From Trebonia sp963795335 (GTDB lineage: Bacteria; Actinomycetota; Actinomycetes; Streptosporangiales; Streptosporangiaceae): a stretch of DNA of 64,000 nucleotides. A program made the position numbers and the translations under genes. Shown here one piece after another: positions 39,342 through 47,372 of the stretch. The stretch covers positions 248,001 through 312,000 of the forward strand of contig CAWCHI010000004.1 in assembly GCA_963795335.1 (NCBI GenBank). Reading direction: 5' to 3'. How positions within the stretch are numbered: the stretch's first letter is position 1; each line of letters starts with the position of its first letter. The notes beneath the pieces are model-generated. The model was not told where the DNA came from. It searched no databases and saw only the letters and a list, made by a program, of their open reading frames with translations.

Positions 39342-40097
39342 TTACGCGGTCACCGGCATCACGACGACCGGTGCGGTGGTGGGCTGCGCGGTGCCGCCGG
39401 CCTGCTCGACGGTGATGGCGAGCTTGTCGCCCCCGCTCACCCCGTCGGCCAGGTGCGGCGTCGCGGTGCCGGAGACGCTGACCGTCAGCAGCCCAGCCGA
39501 GCGGGCAGTGCCGTCCGACGTCAGTACCCACAGCTGGTAGACCCGGGCGTCGGCCAGCGCGGGCAGGCTGGCCGAGGTGACCACCGCCTCCTGGCGGCGC
39601 ACGGAGGTGACCGCAGTGACCGTCCCGCCGCCGGCTGCGGGGACGAACTGGACGCGCGCGTCCGGTGCCGCCAGCACAGCCGCGACCGCGCTGGCCGTCG
39701 CCTGCGACTGGTGCAGCTGGCTGGTCGTGGAGACGTTGCTGACGAACAGGAATGCCACCGCGGCGGCGAGAGCGAGGACGGCGGCGGAGACTCCGGCGCC
39801 CGTTCGGGAGAGCGGCAGCCGCAGGCCGGTGCGGGAGAGGGCGTGACGCCCGGGCAGCGGCGGAAGCTGACGGGTCTGCGGCACGGCCGCGAGCACCCGC
39901 TCCCGCATCTCCGGCGGCGGGGTAATCGCGGTCGCCAGCGCCAGCCGGGCGGCGGTCTCACGCAGGCCGCGGACCTCCTCGGCGCACGACGGGCAGCGGC
40001 GCAGGTGCTTCTCGAAGTCGGACCGCTCCCGCTCGGGCAGCGCGTCAAGGGCATAGCTGCCGGTCAGCAAGTGCAGTTCATGGCCGGTCGCCATCAT
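39342..40097 (-). CDS. rskA: Anti-sigma-K factor
   Basis: A 251-residue single-pass membrane anti-sigma factor. The cytoplasmic N-terminus holds the zinc-binding anti-sigma motif KHLRRCPSCAEEVRGLRE; one membrane helix follows (GAGVSAAVLALAAAVAFLFV); the outer RskA domain contains DARVYQLWVLTSDGTARSAG and ends TTAPVVVMPVTA. It holds SigK inactive until regulated proteolysis. ATG 40097 overlaps the sigK stop by one base (TGATG), with GGAGG 7 nt upstream, so the pair is translationally coupled. Confidence 0.93.
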   Translation of the reverse strand: MMATGHELHLLTGSYALDALPERERSDFEKHLRRCPSCAEEVRGLRETAARLALATAITPPPEMRERVLAAVPQTRQLPPLPGRHALSRTGLRLPLSRTGAGVSAAVLALAAAVAFLFVSNVSTTSQLHQSQATASAVAAVLAAPDARVQFVPAAGGGTVTAVTSVRRQEAVVTSASLPALADARVYQLWVLTSDGTARSAGLLTVSVSGTATPHLADGVSGGDKLAITVEQAGGTAQPTTAPVVVMPVTA

Positions 40098-40690
40098 CAC
40101 GCCACCTCCATACAGTCTCGCAGGCGGATCAGGCCGTCTCTGATCCGGGTTTTGATGGTCCCTAGCGGCACCTTGAGCAGCTCCGCGACCTGCGGATAGG
40201 TATAACCCGCATAGTAGGCGAGCTGCACCGCCTCGGCCTGGAGGGTGGTCAAACCGCCCAGGCAGCGCCGCACGCGCTGCCGGTCCAGCCGCGTCTCCAC
40301 CAGCTCGGCGACGTCGTCGCCGGACACCGGCCCCGGGGTCAGCTTCTGCTCGCGCGCGGTGGCGGCGGTCTCCGAGCGGACACGGTCGACGGCCCGACGG
40401 TGCGCGATGGTCATCACCCAGGATGTCGCGCTGCCCCGGGCCGGGTCGTACCGCGAAGCGGTACGCCACACCTCGAGGAGTACCTCCTGGGCTACCTCCT
40501 CGGACTGGGCCGGGTCGCGCAGGACCTTGCGCACGAGCCCGTAGACCGGCCCGGCGAACCGGTCGTAGACGGATTCGAAGGCCGCGTGGTCACCCCGCGC
40601 GACCAGCGCAAGCCATTGAGCCGGGTCCTGGTCGCCCCCCTCTGAGTAACCAGGGCCCGGCTCTCCCGGGTGTGCCGCGGAGGTATCCAT
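40097..40690 (-). CDS. sigK: ECF sigma factor SigK
   Basis: A 197-residue ECF sigma factor. Region 2: AFESVYDRFAGPVYGLVRKV and EEVAQEVLLEVWRTASRYDP with SWVMTIAHRRAVDRVRS; region 4: LQAEAVQLAYYAGYTYPQVA and PLGTIKTRIRDGLIRLRD. Together with the coupled rskA gene and fasciclin lipoprotein nearby, this is the SigK system known from mycobacteria (mpt70/mpt83 regulon). ATG 40690 lies 7 nt downstream of an ACGAAT -10 element, so the gene is probably autoregulated and leaderless. Confidence 0.93.
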   Translation of the reverse strand: MDTSAAHPGEPGPGYSEGGDQDPAQWLALVARGDHAAFESVYDRFAGPVYGLVRKVLRDPAQSEEVAQEVLLEVWRTASRYDPARGSATSWVMTIAHRRAVDRVRSETAATAREQKLTPGPVSGDDVAELVETRLDRQRVRRCLGGLTTLQAEAVQLAYYAGYTYPQVAELLKVPLGTIKTRIRDGLIRLRDCMEVA

Positions 40691-40697
40691 GGCCCCT

Positions 40698-40725
40698 ATT
40701 CGTAGGCCCCTGGCGGCCGGATTGG
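40698..40725 (-). promoter_or_regulatory. SigK-type promoter of sigK-rskA
   Basis: On the minus strand CCAATC, 16 bp, ACGAAT, then 7 nt to the sigK ATG. The known mycobacterial SigK promoter is close to CCATCC / CCGAAT. The arrangement is mirrored by the divergent promoter at 40772-40799. Confidence 0.75.
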
Positions 40726-40771
40726 TACGGACACGCCGGAACGCGAGGGAAAAAGAAATCAAGTCCGGAGG

Positions 40772-40799
40772 CCAATCTGGCGGCACGGGCCAGCCGAAT
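40772..40799 (+). promoter_or_regulatory. SigK-type promoter of the molybdopterin oxidoreductase gene
   Basis: CCAATC, 16 bp, CCGAAT, then 7 nt to GTG 40807. The -10 element equals the SigK consensus and the spacing is identical to the promoter of sigK itself. Confidence 0.78.
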
Positions 40800-40806
40800 G
40801 CGGACT

Positions 40807-42540
40807 GTGAAGATGAGACGCCGCCGCATCGCGTGGCCCACGCTGTTCGCCGGAGCGCTCTGCGGCGTCCTGGCGACGGCCGCGGCGCTCGGCGTGGCCC
40901 AGCTCGTGGCCGGCCTGACCGGCCCGCTCGGCAGCCCGGTCGACGCCATCGGCGAGGTCGCGATCAACCACACGCCGGACTCGGTCAAGGAGTTCGCGAT
41001 CACGCACTTCGGCTCGCACGACAAGGACGCCCTGGTCACAGGAATATTGGCCATCCTTGTGGTGGCTGCGGCGGTAGCCGGGGCGATCGCTGTCCGGCGG
41101 CTGGCCTTCGGGCTGGGGGTGCTCGCACTGTTCGGGACGGCCGGGGTGGCCGCCGCCGTCAGCCAGCCCACGGCGAGCGCGGTCGACGTCCTCCCGGTCC
41201 TCGCCGGGATCGCCGTGGCCGCCGTCGCGCTCGTCGCCCTCATCCGCGCCGCCCGCGCCGCGTTCCGACCACTGTCACCGAGCGTAGCGACCGAGGGGTC
41301 ACCTTCGGCCGGGCCCTCGGTGGCAGAAGCGGCGCCGGGCGCCGCCTGGATCCCGGCTGGCCCGGTATCACCGCCAGCCGGCCCAGCGGGCCGGGAGGGG
41401 ATGCCTTCTCAGCCGGCCGGACGGCCCGAACCGACGCGGCCGCCGGAGCCGCCCGGGCCGGAACCGCGCCCGGACTCCGGCAGGCGGCGTTTCCTGCTCA
41501 CCGGGGCCGGCGTGGCCGTGGTAGCCGCCGCCGGCGGCGGCGCCGGGCAGCTGCTGCTTGGCCGGTTCAGCGTCGCCTCGTCCCGGGCCCAGGTGCGACT
41601 GCCCGCGCCCGCCGTCGCCGCCCGGCCCATCCCGGCCGGGGCACGGCTCCCGGTGGGCGGGATCAGCCCGTTCGTCACCCCGAACGCGAACTTCTACCGG
41701 GTCGACACCGACCTGGTCGTGCCACAGGTGGCACCGGACAGCTGGACGCTGCGCATAGACGGGATGGTGGCCCGGCCGGTCGAGATCAACTTCGGCGAGC
41801 TGCTGCGGATGCCGCTGACCGAGGCCGACATCACCCTGGTGTGCGTCTCCAACGTGGTCGGCGGGCCCTACGCCGGCAACGCCCGCTGGCTCGGGGTGCC
41901 GCTGGCGGGGCTGCTGCGCAAGGCCGGGATCAGGGCCGGAGCCGACCAGGTGCTGTCCACCGGCACCGACGGCATGACCATCTCCACCCCGCTGCAGGCG
42001 ATCCTCGACGGCCGCAACGCACTCGTCGCGGTGGGCATGAACGGCCAGCCGCTGCCGGTCGCGCACGGCTTCCCGGCCCGGATGCTGGTGCCGGGGTTCT
42101 ACGGCTACGTGTCCGCCACCAAGTGGCTCACCCGGCTCACGGTCACCACATTCGCCCGCCAGCAGGCCTACTGGACCCAGCGCGGCTACGCCCAGCAGGC
42201 GCCGATCAAGACCGAGTCGCGGATCGACGTGCCCAAGCCTCTCGCCTCGGTCAGCGCGGGCCGGGTGCCGGTGGCCGGGGTCGCCTGGGCTCCGCACCGC
42301 GGCATCGACGCGGTCGACGTCAGCGTCGACAACGGGCCCTGGCAGCCCGCCCAGCTGGCGGCCGCCGACGGCATCGACACCTGGCGGCAGTGGATGTGGG
42401 TCTGGGACGCCAAGCCCGGGCTGCACTCGCTGCGGGTCCGCGCCACCGACGGCACCGGTACCCCCCAGACCAGCCAGGAGGCGGGCCCGGTGCCCAACGG
42501 CTCCAGCGGCTGGGAATCCGTCGTCGTCACCGTCACCTAG
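40807..42540 (+). CDS. Membrane-bound sulfite oxidase-type molybdopterin oxidoreductase
   Basis: A 577-residue protein with four N-terminal membrane helices (the first IAWPTLFAGALCGVLATAAA), a Pro-rich linker, a twin-Arg-like membrane segment (GRRRFLLTGAGVAVVAAAGG) and an extracytoplasmic sulfite oxidase/YedY-fold domain. The molybdenum ligand Cys346 is in ITLVCVSNVVGG; a C-terminal Mo-co dimerisation (Ig-like) domain begins near VAGVAWAPHRGIDAVDVSVD. GTG 40807 is chosen because the SigK-type -10 element ends 7 nt upstream and overlaps ATG 40798. The gene likely belongs to the SigK regulon with the fasciclin gene 55 bp downstream. Physiological substrate unknown; protein methionine sulfoxide or a similar S/N-oxide is possible. 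Confidence 0.85.
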   Translation: MKMRRRRIAWPTLFAGALCGVLATAAALGVAQLVAGLTGPLGSPVDAIGEVAINHTPDSVKEFAITHFGSHDKDALVTGILAILVVAAAVAGAIAVRRLAFGLGVLALFGTAGVAAAVSQPTASAVDVLPVLAGIAVAAVALVALIRAARAAFRPLSPSVATEGSPSAGPSVAEAAPGAAWIPAGPVSPPAGPAGREGMPSQPAGRPEPTRPPEPPGPEPRPDSGRRRFLLTGAGVAVVAAAGGGAGQLLLGRFSVASSRAQVRLPAPAVAARPIPAGARLPVGGISPFVTPNANFYRVDTDLVVPQVAPDSWTLRIDGMVARPVEINFGELLRMPLTEADITLVCVSNVVGGPYAGNARWLGVPLAGLLRKAGIRAGADQVLSTGTDGMTISTPLQAILDGRNALVAVGMNGQPLPVAHGFPARMLVPGFYGYVSATKWLTRLTVTTFARQQAYWTQRGYAQQAPIKTESRIDVPKPLASVSAGRVPVAGVAWAPHRGIDAVDVSVDNGPWQPAQLAAADGIDTWRQWMWVWDAKPGLHSLRVRATDGTGTPQTSQEAGPVPNGSSGWESVVVTVT

Positions 42541-42595
42541 CAAACCTTCCCGACCACCAATTCCGATCAGAAAAAACCAGCAAGAGGAGCACATC

Positions 42596-43255
42596 ATGAA
42601 GAACCTTCGCCTTTTCGCCACCACCGGCATCGCCGCCACCATCGCGCTCACCGCCGCCGCCTGCAGCTCGTCCGGGTCAAGCACGGCGGCTGGGTCGGCC
42701 ACGTCGTCCGCGCCGGCGGCGTCCTCGTCGGCGTCATCGTCGGCGATGGCGTCGGGCGGCTCGTCCGCCAGCGCCATGACGACCGACTTCGGCCCCGGCT
42801 GCGCCTCGGTGCCGAAGACCGGCGCGGGCAGCTTCACCGGCATGGCCACCGCCCCGGTGGCCACCGCGGCCTCGGCCAACCCGGTCCTGTCCACCCTCGT
42901 CACCGCGGTCAAGAAGGCCGGCCTGGTCGACACGCTGAACTCGGCCAGCGCCATCACCGTCTTCGCGCCGGCGAACTCCGCCTTCGCCAAGATCCCGGCC
43001 GCGCAGCTGGACAGCGTGCTCGCCAACAAGGCGGAGCTGACCAAGGTGCTCACCTATCACGTCGTGTCCGGGCGCTACTCGCCCGCCCAGCTGGCCTCGG
43101 GCAAGACGCTGAAGACGCTCGAGGGCGGCACCGTCACGGTGGCCAAGATGGGCAGCAGCTACACCGTCAACGGGGCCAGCGTGGTCTGCGGCAACGTGCA
43201 GACCGCGAACGCCACCGTCTACATCATCGGCTCGGTGCTGATGCCGAAGTCCTGA
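42596..43255 (+). CDS. Fasciclin (FAS1) lipoprotein, MPT83-like
   Basis: A 219-residue exported lipoprotein. The signal peptide ends in TAAACSSS (lipobox), a Ser/Ala-rich linker follows, then one FAS1 domain with the H1 motif ITVFAPANSAFAKI and the H2 part LTYHVVSGRYSPAQLASG, ending VYIIGSVLMPKS. It is like MPT83/MPT70, whose genes are the main SigK targets in mycobacteria. AGAGGAG lies 7 nt before the ATG. Only a poor SigK-like match is seen in the 55-bp gap, so it is probably co-transcribed with the oxidoreductase gene. Confidence 0.93.
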   Translation: MKNLRLFATTGIAATIALTAAACSSSGSSTAAGSATSSAPAASSSASSSAMASGGSSASAMTTDFGPGCASVPKTGAGSFTGMATAPVATAASANPVLSTLVTAVKKAGLVDTLNSASAITVFAPANSAFAKIPAAQLDSVLANKAELTKVLTYHVVSGRYSPAQLASGKTLKTLEGGTVTVAKMGSSYTVNGASVVCGNVQTANATVYIIGSVLMPKS

Positions 43256-43604
43256 GCATCGGTCCTCCTGAGCGCCGCGGCCGGGCGGGCGGAGGTGCGT
43301 GCACCCCGTCCGGCCGCGGGCCATCTGCGCGCCGGCCCGACGGCCAGCGGCTCGCCGTCGGGCTGGCTCGGGCTGGCCCGCGGCCGGCCCGGCACCCGCC
43401 GGCCCGGCACCCGAGTGCCCGGCCCGCGTCGGCCCGGCCCCCGAGTGCCCGGCCCCCGTCGGCCCGCACTCGTCGGCCCGGCCCCCGTCGGATGCGCCTG
43501 CCAGGCAGCACCAGGCTCCTGGGTCACTGCGACCCCGGCCGTTGCAACGAGGCAGGACAGGCGACGGCCGGCCGGGAGGTTACGGCGGGCCGATTGCAAG
43601 ACGC

Positions 43605-43659
43605 CGGAAACAAATTGTGCTGAGACACCACTTTGTTTCCCGTTAGCCAGAAGTTTCCG
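43605..43659. repeat. Dispersed 55-bp element, copy 3
   Basis: CGGAAAC, 23 nt, GTTTCCCGTTAGC, then CAGAAGTTTCCG. All block spacings equal those of the copies at 10708 and 61223. The element lies in the 715-bp gene-free gap between the fasciclin and siderophore reductase genes. The gap also has a stretch of C/G-rich near repeats (about 43370-43490, units like GTGCCCGGCCCGCGTCGGCC) and a longer tandem array downstream. Confidence 0.7.
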
Positions 43660-43699
43660 GCATCCTTCTCCCGCCAACCGCAGGCGTCACAGCCGTAAA

Positions 43700-43965
43700 G
43701 ACCGCCGCAGGCCGGCGGGCGGTACGGCCGCCGCGCGCGGGCGGGCGGGCGGTACGGCCGCCGCGGGCGGGCGGGCGGTACGGCCGCCGCGGGCGGACGG
43801 TACGGCCGCCGCCGGGAGGCGGGCCGTAAGGTCGCAGGCCGGCCGGCGGGCGCGGCAGCTGCCACGGGCGGGCGGTACGGCCGCGGCGGGCAGGCGGTAC
43901 GGCCGCGGCCGGCAGGCGGGCGGGCGGTAATGCTGCCGCGGGCGGTACGGCCGCCGCGGGAATGT
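43700..43965. repeat. GC-rich intergenic tandem repeat (GGCGGTACGGCCGCCGCGGGC-like unit)
   Basis: At least seven copies of GGTACGGCCG at 43711, about 43751, 43777, 43799, 43874, 43897 and 43942, within degenerate units of roughly 20-26 bp. No credible protein is encoded on either strand. It ends just after the stop codon region of the siderophore reductase gene on the minus strand. Confidence 0.8.
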
Positions 43966-43970
43966 CGGGG

Positions 43971-44789
43971 TTAGTCTTCGCCGTAGTCGTGGTCGGGGTG
44001 GTTCTCCTCGCCCGCGCGCCAGTAGCCGCGGGTGACGAGCTGGCCGGCCGGGAGGCCGCGCTCGCGGGTGAAGAAGCGGCGGATGTCGCGCATCGCGCCC
44101 GCCTCGCAGCCGACCCAGATGCGGGCGCCGTCGGGGATCACGGCCTCGCGGGCGGCGGCGACCAGTTCCTGGCTGTAGGTCCCGGGGCGGCGGTGGTGCC
44201 AGGTGACGGTGGTGCGGCCCGGGTCGGGCAGCTTGATCTCGTCGTCGGCGTCCGTCACCTCGATGTGCACGTCGGCCGTGACCGAGTCCGGCAGCGCGTC
44301 GAGCAGGGTGCCGATGGCGGGGATGGCCGACTCGTCGCCCGCGATCCACCAGTGGCTGGCGGCCGGCTCCAGGGAGAAGCGGCCGCCCGGGCCGGCCACC
44401 GCGAGCTTGTCCCCCGGCTTGGCCCGCTGCGCCCAGGCCGACGCCGGGCCCTCCCCGTGCAGCAGGAACTGGATCTCGAGGGTGCCCCCGGCCGGGTCGT
44501 AGCGGCGCGGGGTGTAGGTGCGGACCACCGGCCGAGGAGCCTCGTCGTCGAACACGGCGCCGTCCGGGGTGAACTCGGGCAGGCTGGGCTCGTCCTGGCC
44601 CTCGGCGGGCAGGAACACCTTGAGGTGCGAGGTCGGCGCGGCGCCGGCGAACCCGTCCAGGCCGTCCCCGGTGACCAGGACCGACACCAGCCGGGGAGAG
44701 ACGCTGGAGACCGACACGACCTCGGCCCGCTTCGGCGGGCGGCGGCGGCGCGGTCCGCCCGTTCCGGCCGGTGCTGCTGGAGTGGTCAT
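43971..44789 (-). CDS. Siderophore-interacting FAD-dependent ferric reductase
   Basis: A 272-residue flavoprotein that would reduce ferric siderophores with NAD(P)H in the cytoplasm to release iron. FAD-binding motif RTYTPRRYDPAGGTLEIQF, followed by LHGEGPASAWAQRAKPGDKL and GPGGRF; the NAD(P)H part has WWIAGDESAIPAIGTLLDAL, and the C-terminal GYWRAGEENHPDHDYGED is the family tail. Normal length. ATG 44789. The gene stands alone with no siderophore importer nearby. Confidence 0.93.
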   Translation of the reverse strand: MTTPAAPAGTGGPRRRRPPKRAEVVSVSSVSPRLVSVLVTGDGLDGFAGAAPTSHLKVFLPAEGQDEPSLPEFTPDGAVFDDEAPRPVVRTYTPRRYDPAGGTLEIQFLLHGEGPASAWAQRAKPGDKLAVAGPGGRFSLEPAASHWWIAGDESAIPAIGTLLDALPDSVTADVHIEVTDADDEIKLPDPGRTTVTWHHRRPGTYSQELVAAAREAVIPDGARIWVGCEAGAMRDIRRFFTRERGLPAGQLVTRGYWRAGEENHPDHDYGED

Positions 44790-44865
44790 GGGTAATCCTC
44801 TCGGGTGACAGGCTGCCCGGCCAGCTTATGAGCAGTTACCCGCGAGCTGGCCGGGCCGGGCCTGA

Positions 44866-45744
44866 CTAGAACTTCTCGACCGCCGGGATGACCCGCTCGG
44901 CCAGCAGGTCGAGCTGGCCCGGCTCGCTGACCCGGCGCAGGGTGCCGTGGGCCTGGGTGAAGCCGAGCTCCGCGATCTGGTGCAAACTCTCGATCACCTG
45001 GTTGACGTTCTCGCCCTTCTCCCCGAGGTCGTACCGGGTCTGGGCGGTCTTCTCGATCTCGGCGTAGTCGCGGCCCTCGGTCGCGCAGTGCTGGCGCAGC
45101 ACGTCGAGCTTGTGCGCGGTCTGCTCGAGATCGTAGGCGGCGATGTTGCACGCGTCGGCGTACTTGGCCACCAGCCGCAGGGTCTTCTTCTCGCCCGCGC
45201 CGCCGATCAGGATGGGCGGGTGCGGGCGGGACAGCGCCTGGGGCGAGTTCAGCGTGCGCTCCAGGTGGTAGTGGGTGCCCTCGAACGGGGCGTCGCTGTC
45301 GCTCCACATCTGCCTGCAGATGAGGATCGCTTCCTCCAGCCGCTCGAACCGCTCGGCCAGCGGCGGGAAGAACAGCCCGAGCCCGGCCGACTCCTCAGCG
45401 TTCCAGGCCGCGCCGATGCCGAGGATCGCGCGCCCGCCGGACAGCACGTCGAGGGTGGTGACCGCCTTGGCCAGCAGGCCCGGGTCGCGGTAGACGACGG
45501 CGGTCACCATCGCCAGCAGCTTGACCCGCTCCGTCTTGGCCGCCAGCTAGCCGAGCGCGGTGTAGCACTCGAGCATCTCGTGCTCGGGCGGGCCGAGGGT
45601 GCGAATCTGCCACAGGTGGTCCATGACGCTGATCCGGTCAACGCCGGCTTCCTCGGCGCGCTGCGCGATGTGACCGAACGTGGCCCGCAGCTCGGGCGCG
45701 CCGCCGTTCCAGGTGAAGTCGGAGATGTGCAGACCTAGTTTCAT
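44866..45744 (-). pseudogene. LLM-class F420-dependent oxidoreductase with an in-frame TAG
   Basis: A luciferase-like (beta/alpha)8 oxidoreductase of 292 codons that would use F420 or FMN. It begins KLGLHISDFTWNGGAPEL; conserved DRISVMDHLWQI, AVVYRDPGLLAKAVTTLDVL and GGRAILGIGAAWNAEES follow, and the end is normal. Codon 66 (45547-45549 on the minus strand) is TAG in ECYTALG-stop-LAAKTERVKLL, where relatives have an aromatic residue, often Tyr; a TAC to TAG change would explain it. The frame is otherwise intact on both sides. An assembly error, a fresh nonsense mutation or read-through are the options. Confidence 0.85.
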
Positions 45745-45790
45745 CTTCTACACCCTGGTTCCGCCGGGACGACCCGGCACTCGGGGGATT

Positions 45791-45809
45791 CCGGGGGGTG
45801 TCCCCCCGG
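45791..45809. promoter_or_regulatory. GC hairpin in a divergent promoter region
   Basis: CCGGGGGG, TGT, CCCCCCGG: perfect 8-bp arms in the 103 bp between the divergent LLM oxidoreductase and HbpS-like genes. It might be an operator or a 5'-UTR structure. Confidence 0.4.
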
Positions 45810-45847
45810 GCTGCACTGCATAGCCTCAAGCCTATGCCCCGGGCCAG

Positions 45848-46249
45848 GTGGTGCGAATGATTAGAGTTCGCCCGCTGCGCGGTCCAGGCGTTGATCCGCC
45901 AGGCTTCGTGGTGCTGGTGGAGCGGATGGACGGCGCGCGCCCGATGACCCCGTCGATCGCGCTCTCCAAGGCGTACTCGGCCGCGGTCATGCAGCGGCCG
46001 ACCGCCATGCTCGAAGGCTGGCGCGACTCCGACCCGGTGTTCTTCACACAGGTCGGCCGGATGGGCCAGCACCCCATCGTCGCCACCAAGGGCGGGTACA
46101 CGCTCAAGCGGGACGGCGCCATCGTGGGCGGCCTCGGCATCTCCGGCGGCCGCCCCGACGAGGACCAGAAGGTCTGCGAGGATGTGCTCCGGGCGGCCGG
46201 CTTCGACCTCGACTTCCCGGAGTGGGCGGGCGCGCGCAAGCCCCACTGA
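45848..46249 (+). CDS. GlcG/HbpS-family haem-binding-like protein
   Basis: A 133-residue protein of the GlcG/HbpS (DUF336) family. The body is clear: VVLVERMDGARPMTPSIALS, KAYSAAVMQRPTAML, GGYTLKRDGAIVGGLGISGG, and DEDQKVCEDVLRAAGFD. However, the first about 30 residues that normally form an N-terminal helix are replaced by a basic stretch (MIRVRPLRGPGVDPPG), so the 5' end may be shifted or truncated. GTG 45848 is tentative. It starts 28 bp before the MetE-like gene, likely as one operon. Family members often sit in catabolic gene clusters with no proven reaction. Confidence 0.75.
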   Translation: MVRMIRVRPLRGPGVDPPGFVVLVERMDGARPMTPSIALSKAYSAAVMQRPTAMLEGWRDSDPVFFTQVGRMGQHPIVATKGGYTLKRDGAIVGGLGISGGRPDEDQKVCEDVLRAAGFDLDFPEWAGARKPH

Positions 46250-46277
46250 CCTTCTCCCCTCACCGACGGAGGCTCCG

Positions 46278-47372
46278 ATGGCTGACGACTTCGGCTACCA
46301 CATCGACCACCACGGCTCCCTGGTCCGGCCGGCCTCGCTGCTGACCGCCCGGGCCGGGACCAGCGGCGACGCGCTGGCGACGGTGACCGACGAAGCCGTC
46401 GTCACGCTCGCCCACGAGCTGCGGCGGCTCACGCTGAACGCAGTAAGCGACGGCCAGTACCGTCGCTCCTGCTTCGAGTCGGTGGTGCACGACCAGGTGG
46501 GCGGGTTCGCTCGGGTCACGGGGGCGACGCCACTGGCTGAACTGGCAGGGATCGCGGCCAGCCGGGTGCGGGCGGTGCCGGACGCGGACGCGCTTGCGGC
46601 GCCCGGGCGGCTCGCCCAGGCGGAGGCGGCCCCGGTGCTGGCCACCGTCGACCGCTCGGTCTTCGTCACCCTGCCCTCGCCCGGTTACCTGGCCGCGGCC
46701 GGCTCGGCGCTGGCCTCGGCGGCCGACATGGACGCGGTCCGGGCGGCCGGGGCCGCGCTGGCGGCGATCCTGCGAGACGAGATCGCGGCGCTGGCGGCCG
46801 ACGGGGTGATGTACGTGCCGCTCGTCAACCCGCTGTACCTGCCGCTGCTCACGGTCGACGGCCGTACCGCGGCGACGGCGGCCGGCGTCGACGTGCCCGC
46901 CGCGCTGGCCGCGCTGACCGAGGCCGACCGGGCCGTATTCGCGGGGCTCGACGTGCCCGCCGACTTCCGGGTTGGGCTCGACCTGACCGACGCGGGCCCG
47001 CTGCCGACCACAGGGTCCGGCTACGACGCCGCCGCCGTGGCCAGCCTCCTCGACGAGACGCCGTTCCCCCGGCTCAGCATCGACTACCCGGCTGACCCCG
47101 CCGCCCGCTTCCCGGTTGAGCTGGTCAAGCCGGGCATCGTGGTCAGCCTGGGTGCGGTCGACGTCGCCAGCCTGGCCCTGGAATCGGTGGACGAGCTGCT
47201 GCGGAGGATCGACCCGGTGGCGGAAGAACGCGGCGAGGCCGACATCGCGGTCGCCCCCAACGGCGGGTTCGCGCAGGTTGCGGACCAGCCGCGGATGACC
47301 GCGGCCGAGCAGCGGGCCAAGCTGCAGCTGGTCGAGACGGTCGCCCGCTACTACTGGGGCAACGAGATCTAG
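46278..47372 (+). CDS. MetE-C-like (cobalamin-independent methionine synthase II family) protein
   Basis: A 364-residue TIM-barrel protein related to the C-terminal half of MetE. It begins YHIDHHGSLVRPASLL, as do the stand-alone members of this family, and has LNAVSDGQYRRSCFESVV, LAADGVMYVPLVNPLY and the C-terminal DIAVAPNGGFAQVADQPRMT where MetE reads SPNCGL. The Cys of that motif is Gly here, so a zinc ligand of true methionine synthase is missing; a different methyl or C-C cleaving role is likely. GGAGG lies 7 nt before ATG 46278. Its TAG shares CTAG with the stop of the convergent monooxygenase gene. Confidence 0.82.
   Translation: MADDFGYHIDHHGSLVRPASLLTARAGTSGDALATVTDEAVVTLAHELRRLTLNAVSDGQYRRSCFESVVHDQVGGFARVTGATPLAELAGIAASRVRAVPDADALAAPGRLAQAEAAPVLATVDRSVFVTLPSPGYLAAAGSALASAADMDAVRAAGAALAAILRDEIAALAADGVMYVPLVNPLYLPLLTVDGRTAATAAGVDVPAALAALTEADRAVFAGLDVPADFRVGLDLTDAGPLPTTGSGYDAAAVASLLDETPFPRLSIDYPADPAARFPVELVKPGIVVSLGAVDVASLALESVDELLRRIDPVAEERGEADIAVAPNGGFAQVADQPRMTAAEQRAKLQLVETVARYYWGNEI

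Noticed and set aside
43256..43600. Possible gene in the C/G-rich near repeats after the fasciclin gene.
   Set aside because: Translations are repetitive Pro/Arg/Ala in all frames without start signals.
45547..45549. TAG as a pyrrolysine codon.
   Set aside because: No pyl genes are visible, the enzyme family does not use pyrrolysine, and the expected residue is a common aromatic one.
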